57,545 bases of DNA from assembly GCA_023701285.1 (NCBI GenBank), contig JAMPXH010000011.1, positions 1 to 57,545 on the forward strand, written 5' to 3'. The notes under the pieces were generated by a model. That model did not search any database. It was given only the letters and a program-made list of their open reading frames with translations, and had not been told where the DNA came from. This stretch comes from Candidatus Didemnitutus sp. GTDB taxonomy: Bacteria; Verrucomicrobiota; Verrucomicrobiia; Opitutales; Opitutaceae. Positions 44,808-51,527 of the stretch are shown here, piece after piece; position 1 is the stretch's first letter; each line of letters opens with the position of its first letter. The translations under genes and the position numbers were made by a program.

Positions 44808-44866
44808 GGTGGTCGCCGCTGTCCCAGCGGCGACAGGCGTCGGCAGGGACACCGACGCCCACCACC
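44808..44866. repeat. REP-like double hairpin
   Basis: Between convergent genes lies a compact structure: a 10-bp stem GTCGCCGCTG / CAGCGGCGAC with a 3-base loop (44812-44834), directly followed by a 7-bp stem GCGTCGG / CCGACGC with an 8-base loop (44837-44858). GGTG and CACC outside could close a three-way junction. No T-tract follows. The look is that of an intergenic REP/BIME-type repeat, though no second copy is visible in this window. Confidence 0.5.
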
Positions 44867-44937
44867 TGCACGATCCCGGCTGAGCCCGCGCGGTCCGCGC
44901 CTGCTCGACTGCGAACCCGCGTTCCACCGCGGCGGGT

Positions 44938-45873
44938 TTAAGGCAACACTTCGATCCAGAACGGCACGAAGACATCGTTGCCGCCCAGATTCACCTGCGC
45001 CCACACGACGTAGCGGCCCGGATTGGGGATCGTGACCTTAAAGGTCAGTTCCGGACGCAGCGCGTCCGGCGTGTGCGTGAGATCGGCTTCGTTCGGGTGC
45101 AGGTGCGCGAAGCCCGTGCGGTCGAGATCGAAGGCGACGAGGTGCGCGTAGGCGCCCATCACGGGCTGCATCGGCACGGAGCGCTTGGTCGCGCCGGGGC
45201 TCTCGAGGCGGAACTTCAACTCGGCCGTGCGCCCCGCCTGGAGCAGCGGCGGAGTCTCGAGCGTGAAATTGAAGCCCGCCGCCTGCGCGGTCGTGCTGAC
45301 GCTGCGCACGACGCGCGCGACGTCGCCCGGCACCTCGAAATCGACCGCGGCGTAGAGCCCGCGCGCCGTGGCGGCGGGCATGAAATCGGCGAACACGCGA
45401 TACGTGCCGGCGCGCTCGGGCGTCAGGCGGAAGACCCACTCGCCGGGCTCGCGGCCGGGCTCGGGGTGCAGGTGTTGGTAGTCGTTCAGCGTGGGATCGA
45501 CGACGAGCAGGTGCAGCTTGCGCGTGTGGGCCACGAGCAGATCGGCCGGGCCGATGGGTTTGCCGCTCGCCGTGCTCATCGTGAGCGTGAAGGTCACCGG
45601 CTGGCCGCGCGTCGGCGGCACATCGCTGCGCAGCTTCAGTTGCACGGGCGACTTCGCGGAGATGACGGGGATGAACTGCGGGCTGTTCGGATCGCAGAAC
45701 TCGATCGCACCCTTTTCCTCCACCCGGAAATCCATGTGGTTGAGGTTCGAGCCGATCGGGAGCCAGCGCATGAACGCGTAGAAGCCGAGCGCCGCCGCGG
45801 TGATGAGGAGCAGCGCGCGCCATTGGGCGCGGGAGAAGGAGGTCGACGGGGAAGGACTGGCGGACTGGCTCAT
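44938..45873 (-). CDS. Membrane-anchored protein with duplicated HLHP motifs
   Basis: This 311-aa protein has one N-terminal helix (about 19-36) and a large periplasmic part. Two related units stand out: HTRKLHLLVVD...YQHLHPEP (about 116-139) and MGAYAHLVAFD...FAHLHPNE (about 239-262), each inside a beta-rich immunoglobulin-like or cupredoxin-like fold (about 70-185 and 195-311). His-rich repeated motifs next to a CusF-SCO protein and a copper oxidase suggest copper handling, which is inference. I do not recognise an established family name. The ATG at 45873 directly precedes the helix. It lies 55 bp downstream of the SCO gene on the same strand. Confidence 0.75.
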   Translation of the reverse strand: MSQSASPSPSTSFSRAQWRALLLITAAALGFYAFMRWLPIGSNLNHMDFRVEEKGAIEFCDPNSPQFIPVISAKSPVQLKLRSDVPPTRGQPVTFTLTMSTASGKPIGPADLLVAHTRKLHLLVVDPTLNDYQHLHPEPGREPGEWVFRLTPERAGTYRVFADFMPAATARGLYAAVDFEVPGDVARVVRSVSTTAQAAGFNFTLETPPLLQAGRTAELKFRLESPGATKRSVPMQPVMGAYAHLVAFDLDRTGFAHLHPNEADLTHTPDALRPELTFKVTIPNPGRYVVWAQVNLGGNDVFVPFWIEVLP

Positions 45874-45928
45874 CGTGGAGGAAAAGAAAAATAGCAGGCG
45901 GACGCGGATGCGTGCCCGGCGGCACCGT

Positions 45929-46906
45929 TCACCGCTGCATGCGTGGCAGGAAATCGTCCGTCGTCCAGCGACTGCCGTCGACGCGGTGGATGATGCGGCC
46001 GTCGCGGTCGATGAGCAGCGTGGCGAGGTTGTGCTTGATGGTGCCGCCCTCGAACTCGCGGATGATGCCGAGCTGGGCCAGCAGGTGCCGCACGGCGGCA
46101 TCGGGGCCGGTGAGGAAGGACCAGTTGGAAAGATCGAGACCGCGCGCGTCGGCATAATCCTTCAGCACGCCGGGCGTGTCGTAGTCGGGGTCGAGCGAGA
46201 TCGAGACGAACTCCACGTCCGTGACACCCGCCTGCTTCGCGGCCTGCTGCAGCTCGGACATCTTCTGCGTGGAGGCCGGGCACATGGTCGCGACCGGGCA
46301 ACGCGTGAAGATGAAGTTCATCATCACCCGCTTGCCGCGGAAACGGTTGGCCGAGGCGGTGCGGCCTTCCTGGTCGAGCAGGATGAAGTCGGGCGAGGAT
46401 TCGCCGACCTCGCGATAGACGCCGCGGCCGCGCGTGGCGGTATCCTGCGCGAGGGCCTTGGTGGCGGCGTCGAGCGCGCGGACGGTCACGGCATCGTCGG
46501 GCCAGATGCGCTCGAGATGATAATCCGGCGCGGCGCCGCGCTCGACGATCTCGGCGCGGATGCGCTGGCCGGGTTTGGCGTTCATGGCGTCGCCATGGGA
46601 AACTTTGAACTCCATCGTCATCGCCGGCATGTAGCCGGGGATCTCGTCGTGCGTGACGATGAGGACCTTGTTGGGAACGTCGGCGCTGAGGATCTCGCCC
46701 TTGAGGGGGAAACGCGGCTCGAAGCCGCGGCTCTTCATCGCGGCGCGGTAGGCATCCGCGGTGCCCTCGGCGGGACTCCAGGCGACGTCGCGCTCGGTGT
46801 CATCCGCGGCGGACGACGCCTCGTTGCGACCGCAACCGGCCAGGACCGCGATCGCCATAAGGGCGCATGCGGCCAGCCGCACCGCCGTCGAATACCTCGG
46901 AATCAT
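45929..46906 (-). CDS. CusF-SCO1/SenC fusion lipoprotein
   Basis: This 325-aa lipoprotein (lipobox VLAGC, Cys25) first shows a CusF-like copper-binding beta-barrel (about 68-130) with GYMPAMTMEF (91-100). A thioredoxin-fold SCO domain follows (about 165-325). Its metal cysteines are Cys203 and Cys209 in TRCPVATMCP, spaced CX5C, where classical SCO1 has CX3C; the distal ligand His292 (IKHNLATLLID) is present. SCO proteins deliver copper to the CuA site of cytochrome c oxidase, and a caa3 oxidase is encoded nearby. It is divergent from ctaA with 97 bp between the starts. Confidence 0.9.
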   Translation of the reverse strand: MIPRYSTAVRLAACALMAIAVLAGCGRNEASSAADDTERDVAWSPAEGTADAYRAAMKSRGFEPRFPLKGEILSADVPNKVLIVTHDEIPGYMPAMTMEFKVSHGDAMNAKPGQRIRAEIVERGAAPDYHLERIWPDDAVTVRALDAATKALAQDTATRGRGVYREVGESSPDFILLDQEGRTASANRFRGKRVMMNFIFTRCPVATMCPASTQKMSELQQAAKQAGVTDVEFVSISLDPDYDTPGVLKDYADARGLDLSNWSFLTGPDAAVRHLLAQLGIIREFEGGTIKHNLATLLIDRDGRIIHRVDGSRWTTDDFLPRMQR

Positions 46907-47003
46907 CGGCCTGACCCATTTGCCAATGCCGGATTTTGTCAAAAGGTTTGCGCCTCCTCGCGGCCAAGTATCACTTGCCCTTTCCCCTGACCGTCCACGC
47001 CTG

Positions 47004-47981
47004 ATGCAACGCACGTCCCACTACAAACCCGCCCTGGCTTGGTTTGCCACGCTCGGCAGCGCCTGGGTCTTCGTCCTCGTGACGCTCGGCGCGTTCACGA
47101 CGAGCATCGGCGCCGGCATGGCATTCCCTGACTGGCCGTTGTCGAACGGCTCGGTGAATCCCGAAGGCTGGCTGACCGACGTGGCGATGTTCGCCGAGCA
47201 TTCGCACCGGCTGACGGGGGCGTTGATGGGCTTCATCACCATCGGGCTCGCGGTGTGGCTGGGAAAGGGCGAGGAGCGCGCCTGGCTGCGCCGGCTCGGC
47301 TGGTGGGCGCTGGCGATCGTGATCGTGCAGGGCCTGATCGGCGGCAAGCGCGTGCTGCTCGACTCGCTGGCGGTGCCGGGCTTCGAAATGACGCTCGGGC
47401 AGATGCTGCGCATCCCGCATGGCGTGCTCGCTCAGGTGTTCGTGTGCGTGCTCTTCGCCATCGCCGCGGGACTCTCGCGCACGTGGATCGAGCGGCAGGG
47501 CGGCCTGCTCGGCGCGCCGGGCGAAAACGTGCGCCGGCTGGGTTTCTGGAGCCTGTTCCTGCTGCTCACCCAACTGTGGATCGCCGCGGCGATGCGCCAC
47601 AACCACGCCGGCATGGCCATCCCCTATTTCCCGTGGTCCACCGCCGAGCGCGACTGGCTGCCGCTGGCGTGGGATTACCGCGTGACGTTGCAATTTCTGC
47701 ACCGGGTCATGGCAGTGGTGCTGGCCGTGGTGATCAGCCTCTATGTCCGCGCCCTGTGGCGCGACGCGGCGGTGTCGCCGTTCCTGCGAAAACTGGGTCT
47801 CGGGCTCGTGGGTTTGCTGGCCTTGCAGATTCTGCTCGGGGCGAAAGTCATCTGGAGCGGGCGCGACGCCTACCTCACCACCGCGCACGTGATCGTCGGG
47901 GCGTTGACGTTGGCCGTCACTTTCCTCGTGACGTTTTTCACGCATCGTCATGCGATGGAGGCCCCACCGCCCCGCGCATGA
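47004..47981 (+). CDS. ctaA: Heme A synthase
   Basis: This 325-aa integral membrane enzyme oxidises heme O to heme A for the caa3 oxidase. About eight helices are visible, in two four-helix halves. Heme-ligand histidines appear in AEHSHRLTGA, RIPHGVLAQ, LQFLHRVMAV and TTAHVIVGAL, the expected two pairs. The N-terminal LGAFTTSIGAGMAFPDWPLSNG matches the family. The ATG at 47004 is used; the frame is open upstream as antisense to the SCO gene. The stop overlaps ctaB in ATGA. Confidence 0.95.
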   Translation: MQRTSHYKPALAWFATLGSAWVFVLVTLGAFTTSIGAGMAFPDWPLSNGSVNPEGWLTDVAMFAEHSHRLTGALMGFITIGLAVWLGKGEERAWLRRLGWWALAIVIVQGLIGGKRVLLDSLAVPGFEMTLGQMLRIPHGVLAQVFVCVLFAIAAGLSRTWIERQGGLLGAPGENVRRLGFWSLFLLLTQLWIAAAMRHNHAGMAIPYFPWSTAERDWLPLAWDYRVTLQFLHRVMAVVLAVVISLYVRALWRDAAVSPFLRKLGLGLVGLLALQILLGAKVIWSGRDAYLTTAHVIVGALTLAVTFLVTFFTHRHAMEAPPPRA

Positions 47982-48883
47982 CACCCCGCGAATCCATCCC
48001 GCCATCCTCCGCTCCGCGGGCGACGTGGCGCCATTATCTGGAACTGACGAAGCCGCGGCTGAGCCTGCTGTCCGTGACGACCGCCATGCTCGGCTACATG
48101 GCCGCGGTGCCCAATTGGGAATGGCTGCGCACCGGCTGGCTCGTGCTCGGCACGGCGTTGTGCGCGGGCGGCGTGGCGGCGTTGAACCAGTGGATGGAAT
48201 CCGACACGGACGCGAAGATGCAGCGCACCGCCGGACGTCCGCTGCCGACCGGCACGGTGCAACCGGGCTCCGCCTTCGTGCTCGGGTGGGTGCTGTGCGT
48301 GGCCGGCCTGGCGGTGTTGTTCCGCCAGGTGAACGGCATGTCGGCCTTCCTCGGCCTGGCGACGATCGTGGCCTACCTCGCGATCTACACGCCGGCCAAG
48401 CGCTGGTCGCGCTGGTCGACGGAGATCGGCGCCATCAGCGGCGCGTTCCCGCCGATGATCGGCTGGGCGGCGGCCGGTCGCTCGAATCCTGAGCTGGGGT
48501 GGAATCTCTTCGCCATCCTCTACACGTGGCAGATGCCGCACTTCTTCTCGCTGGCCTGGACTTACCGCAAGGACTACGCGGCGGCCGGCATGCCGATGCT
48601 CTCGGTCGTCGACCCGAGCGGACGCAAGGTGGCGACGCGCTCCTTCGTCTGGACCGTGCTGCTCATGGTCGCCGGGGCGATGCCGACGCTGCTGGGCTAT
48701 TGTTCGTGGTATTACTTCGCGTTCGCGGTGGTGCTCGGGCTGTGGATGCTGAAGTCGGCCTTCCACTTCCTCGATCCGGCGCGGCGCGACACGGAGGCCC
48801 GGCGTCTCTTCTACATCACGCTGGCCTACCTGCCGCTGTTGCTCGGCCTGTTGGTGGCGGACCGCATGTTTTTCCGGCTCTGA
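47978..48883 (+). CDS. ctaB: Protoheme IX farnesyltransferase (heme O synthase)
   Basis: This 301-aa UbiA-superfamily membrane enzyme adds the farnesyl group to heme B, giving heme O, the substrate of CtaA. The first allylic-diphosphate motif NQWMESDTDAKMQRTAGRPL is well preserved, along with LTKPRLSLLSV at the N-terminus and PHFFSLAWTYRKDY around the second conserved loop. About eight helices are predicted. The ATG overlaps the ctaA stop by 4 nt, so the two heme A biosynthesis genes are coupled. Confidence 0.96.
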   Translation: MTPRESIPPSSAPRATWRHYLELTKPRLSLLSVTTAMLGYMAAVPNWEWLRTGWLVLGTALCAGGVAALNQWMESDTDAKMQRTAGRPLPTGTVQPGSAFVLGWVLCVAGLAVLFRQVNGMSAFLGLATIVAYLAIYTPAKRWSRWSTEIGAISGAFPPMIGWAAAGRSNPELGWNLFAILYTWQMPHFFSLAWTYRKDYAAAGMPMLSVVDPSGRKVATRSFVWTVLLMVAGAMPTLLGYCSWYYFAFAVVLGLWMLKSAFHFLDPARRDTEARRLFYITLAYLPLLLGLLVADRMFFRL

Positions 48884-48936
48884 GGCGCCCTGAACGCGAA
48901 TCCACGCCCGCGCGCCGCCCGTAATCTTCCCCGCCC

Positions 48937-49389
48937 ATGTCCCTCGACGACATCCCCGCCCTGAACGCCGGCCTCAATGCGCTCGCCACCGTCCTCATGA
49001 CGATCGGGTTCGTGCTCATCAAGCAGGGCAAACGCGAAGGCCATCGCGTCGCCATGCTCTCCGCGGGCGTCGTCTCGGCGATCTTCCTCGTCGGCTACGT
49101 CACGCACAAGGCCCTGAAAGGCGCCGCGGCCGGTGCGGGCGAGGCGATCCACACGGAGTTCGGCGGCGAAGGGGCGATCCGCCTCGTCTATTATGTGATG
49201 CTGATCACGCATGTGCTGCTCGCGATCGCGATCGCCTACCTCGTGCCGCGCACCTTCTGGCTCGCGCTCAAGGGCAACTACGAGGTGCACAAGCGCTGGG
49301 CCCGTTTCACCTACCCGATCTGGTATTACGTCAGCGTCACCGGCGTGCTGGTGTATTTCTTTCTCTACGTCTGGTGGCCGAAGCGATGA
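48937..49389 (+). CDS. DUF420 membrane protein (CtaM-like)
   Basis: This 150-aa protein has four predicted membrane helices: LNALATVLMTIGFVLI, AMLSAGVVSAIFLVGYVTH, LVYYVMLITHVLLAIAIAYL and IWYYVSVTGVLVYFFLYVWW. It belongs to the DUF420 group usually encoded with caa3 oxidase genes; a member called CtaM is needed for heme-copper oxidase activity in some Gram-positives. Conserved histidines are in YVTHKAL, LITHVLLA and VHKRWARFTYP. It begins 53 bp after ctaB. A role in oxidase assembly is inferred from the family and from its neighbours. Confidence 0.85.
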   Translation: MSLDDIPALNAGLNALATVLMTIGFVLIKQGKREGHRVAMLSAGVVSAIFLVGYVTHKALKGAAAGAGEAIHTEFGGEGAIRLVYYVMLITHVLLAIAIAYLVPRTFWLALKGNYEVHKRWARFTYPIWYYVSVTGVLVYFFLYVWWPKR

Positions 49390-49415
49390 GCCGCCCGCCT
49401 CGAGCCGACTGGGCA

Positions 49416-49443
49416 TGAAAAAGCCGGACCCGCGGGCCCGGCT
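49416..49443 (-). terminator. Intrinsic terminator of the azurin-like gene
   Basis: Minus-strand hairpin AGCCGG...CCGGCT (49443-49438 with 49427-49422), with extra pairs in the GC-rich loop, is followed by TTTTTCATG. It begins 27 bp after the azurin-like stop and also lies downstream of the convergent DUF420 gene. Confidence 0.8.
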
Positions 49444-49470
49444 GGATGAAAGCGGAAGCGGACGGCGCGG

Positions 49471-49962
49471 TTACTTGACCACGAGCACGCCCTTCATGCC
49501 GGCCTGATAGTGAGCCGGGAAGGAGCAGAGGAACACGTATTCGCCCGGCTCGCTGGGAGCGGTGAAGCTGACCTCGTCGGTCTGCTTCGGCCCAAGCAGC
49601 TTGGTGTGGGCGATGATCTGCTCCTGGAAGGCGGCCGGGATGTAGTCCGTCGCCTGGGCGGTGATGGCGGCCTTGTCGAAGGCCTCCACGTCGGCGCCCT
49701 TCTTGAGCAGCACCCAGTTGTGGCCCATGGCGGCCTTGGGCATGCTGCCGATGTTGGTGAGGATGACCTTCACGGTCTGGCCGGCCTTCACCTCGGCGCG
49801 GGTGACGTTGAACTTCATGCTGTCGTTCGCCGTGAACTCGAGCGTGGCGAACGCCGCGTCGGTGGCGGCGGCGCCGGAGCCGGCGGTGGATTCCTGTTTG
49901 CCGCAGCCGGCCAGGGCGAGGACGCCGGCCAGAGCGAAGAGAGCAAGGGTGTGGTGTTTCAT
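49471..49962 (-). CDS. Azurin-like type 1 copper lipoprotein
   Basis: This 163-aa protein has a lipoprotein signal (LALAGC, Cys20) and a cupredoxin domain (about 36-163). The type 1 copper ligands are intact: His81 in MGHNWVLLKKG, then Cys146, His151 and Met156 in FLCSFPAHYQAGMKG. The order and the long region between ligands match azurin. It probably carries electrons in the periplasm, and as a lipid-anchored carrier could donate to the caa3 oxidase encoded divergently. The ATG at 49962 is preferred over in-frame upstream codons because it begins the signal peptide. It is monocistronic. Confidence 0.93.
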   Translation of the reverse strand: MKHHTLALFALAGVLALAGCGKQESTAGSGAAATDAAFATLEFTANDSMKFNVTRAEVKAGQTVKVILTNIGSMPKAAMGHNWVLLKKGADVEAFDKAAITAQATDYIPAAFQEQIIAHTKLLGPKQTDEVSFTAPSEPGEYVFLCSFPAHYQAGMKGVLVVK

Positions 49963-50001
49963 AAACGCGCGCATCATCGCACAGGTTCGGAAAACGCGCA
50001 A

Positions 50002-50013
50002 TGACCTGGGTCA
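50002..50013. promoter_or_regulatory. Palindrome TGACC-TG-GGTCA between azurin and cta genes
   Basis: A perfect 5-2-5 palindrome lies 40 bp upstream of the azurin-like ATG and 179 bp upstream of ctaC in the 229-bp divergent region. TTGACC on the minus strand could also serve as a -35 box for the azurin gene. A T-rich stretch (50100-50109) is the other notable feature of this gap. Confidence 0.35.
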
Positions 50014-50191
50014 AGAAACCTGCCCGCCTAATGTCCGGCGAGCCCGGGTTAATATCCGTCGCAAAAGGGTTTTGGAGATTCGCGCTACGCATAAATTGTC
50101 TTTTTTTTGCGGTTGAAATGGGCTCCGAGATGCGAACGCTGGCCGCCTTTCCGCGGCGCCGGCCCACCCTGCCGGAGCCCAACGACCTCAC

Positions 50192-51478
50192 ATGACCCGC
50201 ACACGCTCTGCTCACCGCACGTTCCTTTCCGTTGGCGCGCTCTCGCTGGCCCTCCTGAGCCTGCTCTGCCTCACGGGATGCTCGGATATCTTCAACCTGA
50301 GCGGCCACATGTCGACCCGTGACACGGCCGGCCCCGTCGCCCGCGCGCAATGGGATGTCTTCATGGTCACGGTGTGGGTGACGCTGTTCATCTTCATCGT
50401 CGTGGGCGCCGTGCTGGCCTACGCGCAGATCAAGTTCCGCGCGAAGAACACCGCCGACGAGCAGGCCGAGCCGCCGCCGCAGGGCCACGGCAACCCGCTG
50501 ATCGAAATCGGCCTCATCGTCGCCTCGGTCGCGCTGCTCGTCATCATCGCCATCCCCACGCTCAAAAACATCTGGTATACCCACGACGTGCCGGAGGCCG
50601 AGAAGGCCAACGCGATGGACATCAACGCGGTCGGTTACCAGTGGTGGTTCAAGTTCGAATACACCGGCGAGAAGGTCCAGCTGCCCGACGGCGGCGAGGC
50701 CACGCTGGTGACCGGCAACGAGCTAGTCATCCCCGCCGGTGTCCCGGTGCGCGTGCACCTGCGCACCATCGACGTCATCCACAGCTTCTGGGTCCCGAAA
50801 CTCGCCGGCAAGGTCGACATGATCCCGAACCGCGCGAACTTCCTCTGGATGCAGGCCGACAAGCCCGGCTATTTCTACGGGCAGTGCGCCGAGTATTGCG
50901 GCGAGTCGCATGCGATCATGCGCTTCCGCGTCATCGCGCTCTCCCCTTCCGACTACGTGAAGTGGCTCGACAACCAGAAGGCCGCCGCCCGCACCGCCAC
51001 CGCCGCCGCGATCCGCCGCGAAGACGAGCAGGTGCGGATGGAATTCGCCTCGCTGCCCGCCACCGGCCCGCGCAGCACGCTGGCGTCCACCAACGGCAGC
51101 CTCGACACCGATCCCCTCTCCGCCTGGAAGACCAAGCAGCACCCCGAGGCCGGCGAGAACGCCCCGCTCATCGCCGAGGGCCGCCGCCTCTTCAAGGAGA
51201 AGACCTGCATCAGCTGCCACACCGTCCGCGGCCATGAAGGCATCGGCATCACCGGCCCCGACCTGACGCACGTCGGCTCCCGCTCCACCATCGCCGCCGG
51301 CGTGCTGGAAAACACGCCCGAGCGCCTCTTCCAGTGGATCAAGGACCCGAACTACTTCAAACCGGGCAACAAGATGTATGTGGGCGGCTACGTCGACGCC
51401 CAGTCGCGCAAACCGCTCTTCACGCTGAACGACGACGAAATCCACGCCCTCGTCGCCTACTTGCAGAGCCTCAAGTAA
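50192..51478 (+). CDS. ctaC: caa3-type cytochrome c oxidase subunit II with fused cytochrome c
   Basis: This 428-aa membrane subunit starts with a lipoprotein-like signal (LLCLTGCSD). Two transmembrane helices (about 55-80 and 100-125) precede a CuA cupredoxin domain (about 140-270) with IHSFWVPKLAGK and the CuA ligands Cys232, Cys236, His240 and Met243 in QCAEYCGESHAIMRF. The C-terminal cytochrome c domain (about 325-428) has heme motif CISCH (339-343) and a Met ligand in GNKMYVGGYV. It receives electrons from periplasmic carriers and passes them to subunit I. It is first in ctaC-D-E-F-G. Confidence 0.96.
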   Translation: MTRTRSAHRTFLSVGALSLALLSLLCLTGCSDIFNLSGHMSTRDTAGPVARAQWDVFMVTVWVTLFIFIVVGAVLAYAQIKFRAKNTADEQAEPPPQGHGNPLIEIGLIVASVALLVIIAIPTLKNIWYTHDVPEAEKANAMDINAVGYQWWFKFEYTGEKVQLPDGGEATLVTGNELVIPAGVPVRVHLRTIDVIHSFWVPKLAGKVDMIPNRANFLWMQADKPGYFYGQCAEYCGESHAIMRFRVIALSPSDYVKWLDNQKAAARTATAAAIRREDEQVRMEFASLPATGPRSTLASTNGSLDTDPLSAWKTKQHPEAGENAPLIAEGRRLFKEKTCISCHTVRGHEGIGITGPDLTHVGSRSTIAAGVLENTPERLFQWIKDPNYFKPGNKMYVGGYVDAQSRKPLFTLNDDEIHALVAYLQSLK

Positions 51479-51527
51479 GCGCGCTCCGCCCCGCCCTCCT
51501 TCAACCGCACCCAACGTTTTTATTCCC

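Noticed and set aside
42940-44871. Long minus-strand frame opposite hoxW and the hybrid kinase
   Set aside because: It runs across two supported genes and a non-coding gap, with shadow-like composition.
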